A stretch of 64,000 nt of DNA from Chitinophaga pinensis (lineage in GTDB: Bacteria; Bacteroidota; Bacteroidia; UKL13-3), in NCBI GenBank assembly GCA_945898275.1, contig CAMDHZ010000006.1, positions 62,001 through 126,000 of the forward strand, in the 5' to 3' direction. Every line of letters begins with the position of its first letter. The first letter of the stretch is position 1. Position numbers and translations under genes: made by a program. This document shows positions 36,101 to 44,021 of the stretch, piece after piece. The notes under the pieces are model-generated. The model was not told the origin of the DNA. It worked only from the letters and a program-made list of their open reading frames with translations, and made no database searches.

Positions 36101-37356
36101 CAACCCCACAATATTTAGGTCAGAATTTTGGTTCAAATGGGCCTGGTTTCGATTTTATCTTTGGTTTACAAGATCCTGAATACAGATATAAAGCTGCAAA
36201 AAATGGTTGGATCAGCAATGACCCAAGGGTGGTTAGTCCTTATATCCAAAATTACCAAGAGGCAATCAATGCAAGGGGTATGATTGAACCTATTGAAGAT
36301 TTTAGAATTGAACTTACCGCGAATAAAAGTTATTCGAAGAGTTATACAGCCTATTTTAGGTTCGACCCAGATAGTAATGACGGTATTTACAGAGATTTTG
36401 GAACGCCTATTGAACAAGGTAGCTATAGCATAAGTTATAATATCATTAGAACTGCATTTTCAAAAGAAAACGAGAATGGAATTAGTGAAGTTTTTCAGCA
36501 ATTCGAAGCAAATAGAATTGAAATTGCTCGGCGTTTAGCAGCCCAAAAAGGAATTAATATACCTTCGGATACCTTTCCTGAAGGATATGGACCATACCAA
36601 CAAGATGTTTTGATACCTGCATTTTTAGCTGCCTACAGAGGAGTTTCTGCCGATAAAGCTGGATTGTCTGCTTTCCAAAATCTTCCAATTCCAAATTGGC
36701 GCATAACTTATAGTGGTTTGAGTAAGTTGGATTTTGTTAAAGATTTTGCTTCAAATATTAATATCCAACATGGATATGTAAGTAATTATAATATTGGTGG
36801 ATTTCAAACCGTAATGGATACAGCACGAAATACAACTTTAAATACAGACTTTGCTCCAAATTATGTGATAAGGCAAATTACCATTACCGAAAGGTTTAGT
36901 CCATTGGTTGGAATAGATGTAACCTTGGTGAACAATATGAACATTAAGGTTGGTTATAATAAAGACAGAACCCTAAACTTTGCCTTAGGTAATCGTCAAT
37001 TAAATGAACAAATGGGCGAGGAAATTACTTTTGGTTGGGGTTTTAAAACGAATAAACTAAAAGTGCCTTTCGAAATTGGCGGTAGAATTAGGCAGCTTGA
37101 TAATGACATCAACTTCAGGTTTGATTTTGCTATACGTAATAATCAAACTAAAGTTAGAAACCTCGACTTGCCAAGCAATGACCCAGTTTTAGGCCAACGT
37201 GTCATAAGTATTAAGCCAACCATAGATTATAATATTAACGAGAAGCTGGTATTACGGATTTTCTATGACAGAAGAAAAACTACTCCATATACTTCAAATT
37301 CTTTCCCAACCATTATCACCAGTGGTGGATTTTCAATAAGGTATACCATTCAATAG
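30178..37356 (+). CDS. sprA: T9SS outer-membrane translocon SprA (Sov)
   Basis: This 2392-aa protein is the size of F. johnsoniae SprA, the 36-strand barrel through which T9SS cargo passes. An N-terminal signal (about residues 10-31) precedes the conserved start of the barrel region IDIRPRGTAEIIFAGNFNRV and VNMNYDTEATFEFENQMKL. The C-terminal half has many SprA-like beta segments and ends IRYTIQ with a terminal aromatic pattern. A lysine-rich insert (KDETKDKKKKKVESDKK) lies near residue 1930. The only start is TTG at 30178. It is in an operon-like order with ruvA and an O-methyltransferase gene 1 bp downstream. Confidence 0.96.
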   Translation: MFSSIKFTYVRYFIYSALLIILAWPGSLRSAPRRVRDFSFAPPDSIGTDTTKLNLHYPIRDKKPYEIEGKRHPLDLNDPEVIKNQYRLDPDNYKYDRSSKIGELDYKLPSSNGISQQIKEEGNKTNRDYFKQRSQANNFTKGTGVLPPISINNKIVDRIFGSGVIDIRPRGTAEIIFAGNFNRVQNPAYSLRQQKTGQFDFRQKIQLNVSGQVGDKLKVNMNYDTEATFEFENQMKLDFAGKEDDIIKKIELGNVGLPLNTSLIQGSQSLFGVKTTMQFGKLTVTSVLTQQRGKTQETELNGGTSTTKFDIQCDNYDMNRHYFLAHYFRDNYESWLRNLPFIGSPVVITRVEVWVTNRSGSFEQSRDVIGFTDLGESTRLDNKFWQVNPGVTVGNGANNLYDPTNPNTYLNGFGNPTEAAKFRASYQIENKLLEDLNVTKLKPISQYQMVNFARQLGPNEFTFNPRLGYISLNQALNNDDVLNVAFEGTVNGIPFKVGDFSQDIPRNTNAPEVLFLKMLKGPSLRPDLPVWDLMMKNVYALGSFNIQSKDFRLNLVYADDPSGTDLSYLPIKGEPLISNQPLLNVFNVDNLNTQQERVSDGLFDYIEGVTVNSQTGRIFLPTVEPFGSYLAAKFINDPTFASYYCFFALYDSTRFSAIQQPQFNKFFLRGTYQGSSTNEIPLGSTNVPRGSVRVTANGAPLVENQDYIVDYNLGRVKIVNTALLNSGASIKVSSESNNLFQIQQKSLLGARFDYKYSQDLILGGTFMYLNERPLTPKVNIGEEPISNIVIGVDGTWTKQSRTITKLVDKLPFIETKEPSSVTISGEYARLIPGVQRSLGQGGTAYLDDFEGAETPFDLRMGNGWALASTPQGQNDNFPEAAAFNSLEYGFKRANISWYTIASTFYRNDAFTPAHIKEDPSILSNHASREVLQQDVFRSRQIQQGLPTTLVTFDLSFFPKERGPYNYNLNDLNADGTLNNPRSNWGGIMRKIDQNDFEQANIDYIEMWVMDPFADKPASVDKGYLYINLGNISEDILKDNRRSAENGLPKNNTPEQNETADTTIWGRVPRLPVINYAFDAEPSIRANQDVGLDGFNDQAERTFFGQSYVQQVLNKFGPTSTAYREANNDPSNDNYHYYLGGDFDSAQFNILSRYKKFNKHQGNSPTIDQSPESYPTAGTNIPDNEDLNRDYTVNGVEEYFQYKIEIARDAFVIGRNYVTDTLTASVKFTNGDRALEKWYQLKVPIREFERKVGEINDFKSIRFIRVFLKGFEEPTLLRFASMQLVRADWRKYLNNLKAGGEHIPIDPTDNTQFVVSTVNIDENSARKPINYVEPPGIQREVDFSSPNPIKQNEQSLSLLTCNLKDGDARGVFKNSNVDLRQYKRLRMFLHAEGENIKDGELTAFIRFGTDLTNNYYEYEIPLNFTPLNTTDPRAIWPLANEMDIILEEFINTKIARTNAGFAFTAPYTRQVGLGTYSVVGMPDFSQLRTMMIGVRNPKRRPGSTTDDGLPKCAEVWFNELRMTDFSTRGGDAAVGRVMAKLADFGQVQLSGSYRSVGFGGIDKKLLERNLSDDYSYDFQTNLELGKFFPKKSGISIPFYFSYGNTLIRPYYNPLNPDTRLQKEIEETTNKERSDQISRAADDFALRRSYNFTNVRKNRVGSKQAYPWDIENITLTYSYTETFRRNQTLTFNSMKNYKGILGYNYSFVNKPVEPFKFIKNKNLELIRDFNFNYLPASWGFRVEADRRYGELLNRNNDSRETELPILFDKVFTMRRNYEFRYDLTRNIKFNWNGTADARVDEPNGRIGEDTPEKRDTIRQNFFNGGRLTRYDQTAQVNVNIPVNKLPYMQWVNQFTYNYNVNYLWTQAPPAADSLGNTIQNSQQQQWNLSLNFVQLYNKIVIYRRITSPKSSAPRPKAPEAISADAKDETKDKKKKKVESDKKVSPWVAYPVRLLTSVKNLSGSYSTTAGSILPGFNPTPQYLGQNFGSNGPGFDFIFGLQDPEYRYKAAKNGWISNDPRVVSPYIQNYQEAINARGMIEPIEDFRIELTANKSYSKSYTAYFRFDPDSNDGIYRDFGTPIEQGSYSISYNIIRTAFSKENENGISEVFQQFEANRIEIARRLAAQKGINIPSDTFPEGYGPYQQDVLIPAFLAAYRGVSADKAGLSAFQNLPIPNWRITYSGLSKLDFVKDFASNINIQHGYVSNYNIGGFQTVMDTARNTTLNTDFAPNYVIRQITITERFSPLVGIDVTLVNNMNIKVGYNKDRTLNFALGNRQLNEQMGEEITFGWGFKTNKLKVPFEIGGRIRQLDNDINFRFDFAIRNNQTKVRNLDLPSNDPVLGQRVISIKPTIDYNINEKLVLRIFYDRRKTTPYTSNSFPTIITSGGFSIRYTIQ

Positions 37357-37357
37357 T

Positions 37358-38002
37358 ATGGATTTTATTCAGGATAGCATTCAAGATTATTGTAATTCCC
37401 ATACATCCCAAGAACCTTTTTACCTTCAACAACTAAGCAGGTATACACATGCCAAGGTTCTCCAGCCACGCATGTTAAGCGGGCATTTCCAAGGGAGGTT
37501 TTTGGCAATGATTAGTAAGTTTTTAAAGCCAACATCTATTTTAGAAATTGGGACTTACACAGGATATTCTGCATTATGTTTAGCAGAAGGCTTACAGGCA
37601 GATGGGAAATTAATCACCATTGATATTAATCCTGAACTTGAAGAGGTCATTCACACGCACATTCAAATGGCAGGCATGGAGGGCAAAATTCAATTTATTG
37701 TGGGAGATGCCTACCAAGTAATAAGAACTTTACCACAAAACTTTGATTTGGTTTTTATTGATGCAGACAAACAGAACTATTCCAAGTATTTTGATTTAGT
37801 TGCAGATAGAATGAATGAAGGCGGTGTAATTCTGGCTGATAATGTGTTGTGGAGTGGAAAAGTAGTAGATGAAAAGGCAAGATTGAATGATAAGGACACC
37901 ATTGCATTAAATGCTTTCAATGAAAGGGTTAGTGTTGACCCAAGATTTGAATCAATTCTATTTCCAATAAGAGATGGAATAATGATGCTTAGAAAGAAGT
38001 AG
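37358..38002 (+). CDS. O-methyltransferase (CCoAMT-like, class I SAM)
   Basis: This 214-aa methyltransferase has the SAM-binding motif ILEIGTYTGYSALCLAEGL, the acidic strand end ITIDINPEL, and DLVFIDADKQNY with the metal-binding aspartates of the caffeoyl-CoA methyltransferase group. ILADNVLWSGKV is also typical. The acceptor is unknown. It starts 1 bp after the sprA stop. That makes co-transcription likely, though no functional link is known to me. Confidence 0.92.
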   Translation: MDFIQDSIQDYCNSHTSQEPFYLQQLSRYTHAKVLQPRMLSGHFQGRFLAMISKFLKPTSILEIGTYTGYSALCLAEGLQADGKLITIDINPELEEVIHTHIQMAGMEGKIQFIVGDAYQVIRTLPQNFDLVFIDADKQNYSKYFDLVADRMNEGGVILADNVLWSGKVVDEKARLNDKDTIALNAFNERVSVDPRFESILFPIRDGIMMLRKK

Positions 38003-38003
38003 C

Positions 38004-39257
38004 TTAATTATTAAAAAGCAATTGAAGGTAAAACTTCGGGCTTCTTAACCTAGCGCGCATATCCAAATCCTCAAACATGCAGCTAATGGTTTCTCTTAAT
38101 GTTTTGTTTTTGTTTGCCTTATTTACTACAAAATTAAAAAGCCAAGGGTATTTCACTAATTTTTGCATGGTATGACTTAATTTCAATTCATCCCATTGTT
38201 TATGATAAAAAATATTGTCATAAGCAAGGTTAAAGGCGGCATCAAATCGATTTTCTTTAATGGCTTGTTCAATATGTGCGGCAGCTAACATCCCACTGTA
38301 CATTGCATTACCAATTCCTTCGCCAGTAAAAGGATCAATTAAACTAGCAGCATCTCCTGTAAGTAAAAAATTATTGCCACTTATTTTTCTTTGTTTTGAA
38401 CCAAGTGGCAGTCCCCAACCTTCTATTTTACCAACTAGTTTGGCATTTTTAAATCTATCTCTAATACCTGGATTTTGTTCAATTGCGCGCAACATATCAG
38501 CCTTAAGGTTGATTCGTTTTTTGCTTACCGTGTCACTTAACATTCCAGCACCAATATTTGCCTGCCCGTTTGGCAATGGGAAAATCCAAAAGTAGCCTGG
38601 CAGTAATTCATTTAGAAAATGTAATTCTATGAAATTCTGTGGGTGTAAATCAGTAACACCCTCATAATAGGCGCGAATACCTGCGCAATAATGGAGATTA
38701 TCTTTTTTAATATTACCAAGCTGCTTGCCAATGAGACTTCTATCTCCTTCGGCACCTACAACCATTTTCACATCAGTAAATGAAATTTCTTGGTTACCCT
38801 GTTTACAAAACAGTGTGATGCCATTCGAATTAGATTCTACTTTTACAAGTTCTGTTTGGTCAATAACATTGGCGTAATTGTGATCTAGCTGTTCAAACAA
38901 GCTATTATCAAAATCTAATCTTTTACTTATAAAACCAGGAGCGTGTGTTTCTTTACTGATGTCACTTTTAAAAGGAATATCTATTGATTTACCATTTGGA
39001 GCAACAAATTTTACTCCCCAACTAGGTAAAAAATGGGTTTCATCTTTTGTGTACTTTTCTAATAAGTTATTATTAAGCTGTTTAAGAACATAAACAACTT
39101 TTCCGCTTAATGCATCTCCACAAACCTTATCTCTAGGGAACTTGGCCTTTTCAATAATTGTATGCGGAATGCCAGCTTTACTCAGAAACATAGAAGTTGA
39201 GCAACCTGCTGGTCCGGCACCAATAATAACTATTTGCGAAGCATTTATTTGGTTCAT
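38004..39257 (-). CDS. Geranylgeranyl-reductase-family FAD-dependent oxidoreductase
   Basis: This 417-aa flavoprotein has the dinucleotide motif VIIGAGPAGCSTSMFLSKAG, then KFPRDKVCGDALSG, which is typical of the geranylgeranyl reductase group, and a second FAD contact FLLTGDAASLIDPFTGEGIG. Members reduce isoprenoid chains or act in other redox steps. The product may modify menaquinone or polyprenyl lipids, but this is only inferred. It is convergent with the methyltransferase gene. Confidence 0.88.
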   Translation of the reverse strand: MNQINASQIVIIGAGPAGCSTSMFLSKAGIPHTIIEKAKFPRDKVCGDALSGKVVYVLKQLNNNLLEKYTKDETHFLPSWGVKFVAPNGKSIDIPFKSDISKETHAPGFISKRLDFDNSLFEQLDHNYANVIDQTELVKVESNSNGITLFCKQGNQEISFTDVKMVVGAEGDRSLIGKQLGNIKKDNLHYCAGIRAYYEGVTDLHPQNFIELHFLNELLPGYFWIFPLPNGQANIGAGMLSDTVSKKRINLKADMLRAIEQNPGIRDRFKNAKLVGKIEGWGLPLGSKQRKISGNNFLLTGDAASLIDPFTGEGIGNAMYSGMLAAAHIEQAIKENRFDAAFNLAYDNIFYHKQWDELKLSHTMQKLVKYPWLFNFVVNKANKNKTLRETISCMFEDLDMRARLRSPKFYLQLLFNN

Positions 39258-39284
39258 ATTTTACTTTCTACCTTGAACTTTCGC

Positions 39285-39292
39285 CGAAAATA
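39285..39292 (-). promoter_or_regulatory. Putative -7 box of the flavoprotein gene
   Basis: TATTTTCG on the minus strand lies 27 nt upstream of the ATG at 39257. The same octamer serves the divergent gene at 39390-39397, so this 152-bp intergenic region seems to hold two back-to-back promoters of the same type. Confidence 0.35.
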
Positions 39293-39389
39293 GGTGATTC
39301 AATTATCCCAAGCAACGCATAAGAATTAAATAAAATAACTAAGTAAGAAAAAATAAGTAATGACAATCTGTCAATGGCTTAATTTTTGG

Positions 39390-39397
39390 TATTTTCG
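39390..39397 (+). promoter_or_regulatory. Putative -7 box upstream of the 39410 gene and ftsH
   Basis: TATTTTCG fits TAnnTTCG and ends 12 nt before the ATG at 39410. No TTG is seen at -33. Confidence 0.35.
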
Positions 39398-39409
39398 TAG
39401 CACTTAGAT

Positions 39410-39910
39410 ATGATTGAAAAATTTACTTCCTTTTCTCCTGATTCAAAAGTTTGGATTTATGGCTGCTGCAAAAGATTGAATGAGATTGAAATATCAGAGA
39501 TTCAACTTGCTTTGGATGAGTTTACCTCAAACTGGACAGCCCATGAAATTCCTCTCAAAGCGGTTGGGACGGTTTTAGATGAACATTTTATTGTTTTGAT
39601 GGTTGATGAGAATATAGCAAAAGTGAGTGGTTGTGGGATAGATAAATCGGTTAAGTTGATTCAAGATTTTGCAGCCAAATATTCGATTGACCCATTTAAT
39701 AGAATGCAAGTTTATTTTGAAAAAGATAATGAAGTGTTGGTTATGCCATTAACAAAAACTTCAGAAGGCATTGAAAATGGAGTTATTAGCGAAGATTCTT
39801 TGCTGTATAATACTTTGGTTCAAACCAAAAGTGAATTGGAAAATAGCTGGAAGATTAAAGTTAAAGAATCTTGGCTTAGAAACAGACTCACAAGAGTTAA
39901 TTTAAAATAA
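39410..39910 (+). CDS. Conserved Bacteroidota protein upstream of ftsH
   Basis: This 166-aa cytosolic protein begins with KVWIYGCCKRLNEIEISEIQ and carries HFIVLMVDENIAKVSGCGIDKSV. It resembles a family that databases sometimes label ABC transporter ATPase, but it has no Walker A or signature motif, so that name is not supported. Function is unknown. It lies 28 bp upstream of ftsH and is probably co-transcribed. Confidence 0.8.
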   Translation: MIEKFTSFSPDSKVWIYGCCKRLNEIEISEIQLALDEFTSNWTAHEIPLKAVGTVLDEHFIVLMVDENIAKVSGCGIDKSVKLIQDFAAKYSIDPFNRMQVYFEKDNEVLVMPLTKTSEGIENGVISEDSLLYNTLVQTKSELENSWKIKVKESWLRNRLTRVNLK

Positions 39911-39938
39911 GTATATTACTATAAGTAAAACTATAAAG

Positions 39939-41972
39939 ATGTCAGATAACAAAACACCTAATAAGGGAGCAGATAATTTAGGTAACAAAAAGCCAAAGTT
40001 ACCGCCAATAGTGCCAAAGTTTAATTTCTATTGGATTTATGGAATAATTGCTGTTGTATTTATTGCGTTGCAGTTTGCTCCTAAAGATGCAGCCTTAAAA
40101 ACAAGTAAGACAAAGTTTTTCACAGAAATGCTACCTTCTCATGATGTTGAGAAATTGGTAGTAGTCAACAAAGAACGTGTTGAGATAACCTTGAAAAAGG
40201 AAGCCTTAAAAAATGAAAAGTATGCAGATTTGAAAGCTAGGACTGGCATTTTTGCAACCGAAGTTGGACCACACTACTTTTTTGAAATCAGTGATGTAGG
40301 TAGCTTCGAAGTTGATTTAACAAAACGACAAGAGGGTTTTCCTGCCGATGAAAGATTAATTGCAGAAACTTTAACTCAACATAATTACTTCGGTGACATT
40401 ATTGGGTGGTTATTACCATTTGTGCTTTTAATAGCTTTATGGATGTTTGTAATGCGTAGAATGGGCGGCGGTCCTGGTGCAGGTGGTCAAATTTTTAATA
40501 TTGGAAAAAGTCGTGCGCAATTGTTTGATAAAGATTCTCATGTAAACATTACTTTCAAAGATGTTGCTGGCTTAGATGAAGCTAAGGTAGAGGTAATGGA
40601 AATTGTTGATTTCCTTAAAAACCCTAAGAAATATACAACGTTAGGAGGAAAGATACCAAAAGGTGCTTTATTGGTGGGCCCTCCTGGAACTGGAAAAACA
40701 TTGCTGGCGAAGGCTGTTGCTGGTGAAGCTGGTGTGCCTTTTTTCTCGCTCTCAGGTTCTGATTTCGTAGAAATGTTTGTTGGTGTGGGCGCAAGTAGGG
40801 TTAGAGATTTATTTAAACAAGCAAAAGAAAAAGCTCCTTGTATTATTTTTATAGATGAAATTGATGCAGTAGGAAGAGCGAGAGGCAAAAACTTGGTTCA
40901 AGGCGGAAACGATGAAAGAGAAAACACTTTAAATCAATTGCTGACAGAAATGGATGGTTTTGCAACAGATTTAGGTGTAATCATTTTAGCCGCTACAAAT
41001 AGGCCAGATATTTTAGATTCTGCTTTGCTTCGTCCAGGTAGGTTTGATAGACAAATTTCTATTGATAGACCAGACTTAAATGGTAGAGAAGAAATATTTA
41101 AAGTTCACCTTAAGCCTATTAAAACTGCAGAAGGTGTAGACCCTAGAAAACTATCGATGCAAACAGCAGGATTTGCTGGGGCAGATATTGCAAATGTTTG
41201 TAATGAGGCAGCTTTAATTGCGGCTAGAAACAGCAAAACAGCTGTGGATATGAAAGACTTTCAAGACGCCATTGACAGAATAATCGGTGGTTTAGAAAAG
41301 AAAAATAAAATTATCTCTACCGAAGAGAAAGAAATTATTGCTTACCATGAAAGCGGTCACGCCATTTCTGGTTGGTTTCTGGAAGGAGTAGATCCGTTGG
41401 TTAAGGTGAGCATTGTGCCTAGGGGAGTTGCAGCTTTGGGATATGCGCAATACCTACCGAAAGACCAATATCTTTATACTACAGAGCAATTAGAAAATAT
41501 GATGTGCATGACTCTTGGTGGAAGGGTAGCTGAAGATATTATCTTTGGTAGAATTAGCACCGGTGCTCAAAACGACCTTGAACGTGTTACCAAAATGGCT
41601 TATGGAATGGTAACTTTGTATGGCATGAATTCAGTAATAGGTAATGTAAGTTTTAATGATTCTACGCAAGAATATGGCTTTACAAAACCATACAGCGAGA
41701 AAACTGCTGAACTGATTGACATAGAAGTTAGAAACATTATCACAAAATGTTATGCTCGAACCAAGGATTTACTACTTTCTAAACGCGATAAACTTGAAGA
41801 ACTATCTCAAATTCTATTGAAAAGAGAAATTCTACTTCAACATGATTTGGAAGAAATTCTTGGTGCAAGGCCTTTTGATAAGGTTGTAGAAGAAGCAACG
41901 GCTATGGTTCTGCCAACTGAATTGGCCGACGAAACCTCAGCTGTGATTGACCCAACTCCTATTATTGAGTAA
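39939..41972 (+). CDS. ftsH: ATP-dependent zinc metalloprotease FtsH
   Basis: This membrane-bound AAA+ protease degrades misfolded and regulatory membrane proteins. The 677-aa protein has membrane segments at about 30-46 and 152-172 around a periplasmic domain. Walker A GPPGTGKT is at 247-254, Walker B is IIFIDEID, and the second region of homology is [22 protein letters not shown]. The zinc site HESGH is at 470-474. Length and domain order are normal. Confidence 0.97.
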   Translation: MSDNKTPNKGADNLGNKKPKLPPIVPKFNFYWIYGIIAVVFIALQFAPKDAALKTSKTKFFTEMLPSHDVEKLVVVNKERVEITLKKEALKNEKYADLKARTGIFATEVGPHYFFEISDVGSFEVDLTKRQEGFPADERLIAETLTQHNYFGDIIGWLLPFVLLIALWMFVMRRMGGGPGAGGQIFNIGKSRAQLFDKDSHVNITFKDVAGLDEAKVEVMEIVDFLKNPKKYTTLGGKIPKGALLVGPPGTGKTLLAKAVAGEAGVPFFSLSGSDFVEMFVGVGASRVRDLFKQAKEKAPCIIFIDEIDAVGRARGKNLVQGGNDERENTLNQLLTEMDGFATDLGVIILAATNRPDILDSALLRPGRFDRQISIDRPDLNGREEIFKVHLKPIKTAEGVDPRKLSMQTAGFAGADIANVCNEAALIAARNSKTAVDMKDFQDAIDRIIGGLEKKNKIISTEEKEIIAYHESGHAISGWFLEGVDPLVKVSIVPRGVAALGYAQYLPKDQYLYTTEQLENMMCMTLGGRVAEDIIFGRISTGAQNDLERVTKMAYGMVTLYGMNSVIGNVSFNDSTQEYGFTKPYSEKTAELIDIEVRNIITKCYARTKDLLLSKRDKLEELSQILLKREILLQHDLEEILGARPFDKVVEEATAMVLPTELADETSAVIDPTPIIE

Positions 41973-42005
41973 AATCAAGTTTCAATAAGTTTGGTAATTT
42001 GCTAT

Positions 42006-42047
42006 ATTTATGCTTATTTAGTATATCAATACTAAGTAAGCATAAAT
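42006..42047. promoter_or_regulatory. 42-bp near-perfect palindrome covering the start of the HTH gene
   Basis: ATTTATGCTTATTTAGTAT (42006-42024) is matched by its reverse complement at 42029-42047 with a single difference, around the 4-base spacer ATCA. In RNA the mismatch becomes a G-U pair, so a 19-bp stem would form. The right arm ends in the AT of the ATG start codon at 42046. It may be the operator of the HTH protein encoded just downstream, or an RNA hairpin that hides its start. There is no T-run, so a terminator for ftsH is less likely. Confidence 0.75.
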
Positions 42048-42468
42048 GGAAGCAGAAGTTAAGTGCCCAAAATGTGATTCACATGAGGTTATAAAAAGTG
42101 GCATTTTAAAGAATAGACAACGCTTTAAATGTAAAGCCTGTAAGTATTTTTTTACAGTAAGTAAACTAGGAAAGCGCATTGATAACTATTATGTTACCAA
42201 GGCGCTTCAGTTGTATATAGAGGGTTTGAGCTTTAGAGAAATTGAGCGACTCCTTGGAATAAGTCATGTAAGTGTAATGAATTGGGTAAAACAATACGGT
42301 TTGAACCGACCAGAGAAAAGTCAATACCATCCCACCTATAAAATTCTTAACCATACCGAATTGGTAGAATACATGAAAAACAAAGATAATCTTAAGGGAG
42401 CTGGTTCTGTAATTACGGAGCTAGGCGATAAATTCATGATGATTAAATGGGAGCGATTCCGCAATTAG
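42046..42468 (+). CDS. IS1 InsA-type zinc-ribbon/HTH DNA-binding protein, stand-alone
   Basis: This 140-aa protein starts with a zinc ribbon (VKCPKCDSHEVIKSG, then RFKCKACKYFFT) followed by a helix-turn-helix (LSFREIERLLGISHVSVMNWVKQYG). It is built like IS1 InsA. The C-terminal 40 residues (NHTELVEYMKNKDNLKGAG and on) are not transposase-like, and no insB follows. It is therefore more likely a domesticated regulator than a live element. It starts inside a 42-bp palindrome, which suggests autoregulation, and lies upstream of a porin-transporter gene run on the same strand. Confidence 0.8.
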   Translation: MEAEVKCPKCDSHEVIKSGILKNRQRFKCKACKYFFTVSKLGKRIDNYYVTKALQLYIEGLSFREIERLLGISHVSVMNWVKQYGLNRPEKSQYHPTYKILNHTELVEYMKNKDNLKGAGSVITELGDKFMMIKWERFRN

Positions 42469-42573
42469 AAAGACTTTTGAAGGTATAACTATTTCAAATT
42501 AACAAATAGCTACCCATGAGTATAGTTATTTAGTTTTCCTTCTTCATCTTCGATTTACAAATAGCAAATCACG

Positions 42574-43995
42574 ATGAAGAAAATTTACACACTCAAGCTA
42601 CTCGTTGCGCTTGCATTCAGTAGTATTGCCTTTCAACTATTGGCCCAAGGCTCCGAGAGCTATGGAACAGGAATAAAAATCCCTTTAGATACTAGTGGTC
42701 AAAAATTTATTAGATTTATCAATTGGCACCAATTCTGGATGCGTTCTGCACAATATAATCCTGGATCTACTGTAAATGGTGAAGCTCAGAGTTCTGGAAT
42801 TGACTTTGCTTTGCGACGTTCTCGTTTTCTGTTTTATACCCAAATGAATTCGAGGTTTATGATAATGACGCATATCGGTATCAACAATCAAACCCTAGTT
42901 GGTGGCGGAGGTTTGGGTCAAGCAGCAAACATTGGCAATACTAGTCCAGATGGTAAAAAACCGCAAATATTTATCCATGAAGCAACTGCCGAGTTTCATG
43001 TAATCAAAAAGAAACTTACACTAGGGGGTGGCCTGCATTATTGGAACGGTGTTTCGAGAATGGCTAATGCGTCGACCCTAAACTTTATGACTTTAGATGC
43101 TCCAATTTTTAACTGGGCCAATATTGATGCTTCTGACCAATTTGCCCGTATGATGGGTTGGTATGCCAAAGGTAAGTTGGGTAAATTTGATTACCGTTTA
43201 GCCTTTAACGTTCCATTTGCTATACCTGCAAGTAACGGGCTTACACGTTTGGATACCACTGCTGCTAAAAACAATATTGTAAATGCTTCTTATCGCGGAA
43301 TTGGAGGAGCTAAACCTGCATACCAAGGGTATTTTATGTACCAGTTTTGGGATCAAGAAAGCAATTTATTGCCTTATATGGTGGGTTCTTATGTGGGTAC
43401 TAAAAAGGTGTTTAATATTGGTGCTGGATTTTTTCACAATGCAGAAGCCATGTGGGCGGCAAAAGGTAATGGAACTCGCTGGGATACGGTTAGACAAAAC
43501 TGTTTTATCTGGGCAGTTGATGCATTTTTAGATATGCCCTTAAACAAGTCTAAAGGAACTGCAATTACAGCATACCTTTCTTACAATAAACATGATATGG
43601 GTGATAATTATGTTAGAAACATAGGCATTTCTAATCCTGCCAACGGACTAGCCAAAACGGGTACAACTTTTAGTGGTACTGGAAATGCCTTTCCAACTGT
43701 GGGTACTGGGGATATTTTTTATGCGCAAGCTGGGTATGTTTTTCCTAAAACAAAAATTGGTAAGTTTCAACTTATGGGTGATGTTACCTATGCCAATTAT
43801 GAAAGGGTAAATAATGGTGTAGTTATTCCTGATGTTGGTCTTAATTATTACATGGAAGGGCATAATGCTAAAATTACTTTGAACTACCGCTCGCGTCCGG
43901 TTGTGGATTATGTAGAAGCCACTAAACCATTTGGAGCATTAGAAACTACCGAACGTAAAGGAGAAGTAGTGCTACAATTGCAGATTTATTTATAA
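42574..43995 (+). CDS. Outer-membrane porin-like beta-barrel protein
   Basis: This 473-aa protein has a signal peptide (MKKIYTLKLLVALAFSSIAFQLLAQ). A barrel-like sequence of alternating hydrophobic residues follows, such as FIRFINWHQFWMR, FALRRSRFLFYTQMNSRFMI and FDYRLAFNVPFAIPA, ending in VVLQLQIYL. It is likely a Bacteroidota porin with an unknown solute. The MHS transporter gene starts 26 bp downstream, so the two probably move the same solute through the outer and inner membranes. Confidence 0.82.
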   Translation: MKKIYTLKLLVALAFSSIAFQLLAQGSESYGTGIKIPLDTSGQKFIRFINWHQFWMRSAQYNPGSTVNGEAQSSGIDFALRRSRFLFYTQMNSRFMIMTHIGINNQTLVGGGGLGQAANIGNTSPDGKKPQIFIHEATAEFHVIKKKLTLGGGLHYWNGVSRMANASTLNFMTLDAPIFNWANIDASDQFARMMGWYAKGKLGKFDYRLAFNVPFAIPASNGLTRLDTTAAKNNIVNASYRGIGGAKPAYQGYFMYQFWDQESNLLPYMVGSYVGTKKVFNIGAGFFHNAEAMWAAKGNGTRWDTVRQNCFIWAVDAFLDMPLNKSKGTAITAYLSYNKHDMGDNYVRNIGISNPANGLAKTGTTFSGTGNAFPTVGTGDIFYAQAGYVFPKTKIGKFQLMGDVTYANYERVNNGVVIPDVGLNYYMEGHNAKITLNYRSRPVVDYVEATKPFGALETTERKGEVVLQLQIYL

Positions 43996-44021
43996 TTAAT
44001 AAGAGAAAACAATATAAACTT

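Noticed and set aside
39410..39910. ABC transporter ATPase label for the gene before ftsH
   Set aside because: No Walker A, Walker B or signature motif is present in the 166 residues.
42046..42468. An active IS1-type insertion sequence
   Set aside because: No insB, no second inverted repeat at the far end and no target duplication are visible; the palindrome is confined to the gene start.
42484..42530. Short inverted repeats (ATAACTA / TAGTTAT and CTATTT / AAATAG) before the porin gene
   Set aside because: The arms are only six or seven bases in very AT-rich DNA, which is expected by chance.
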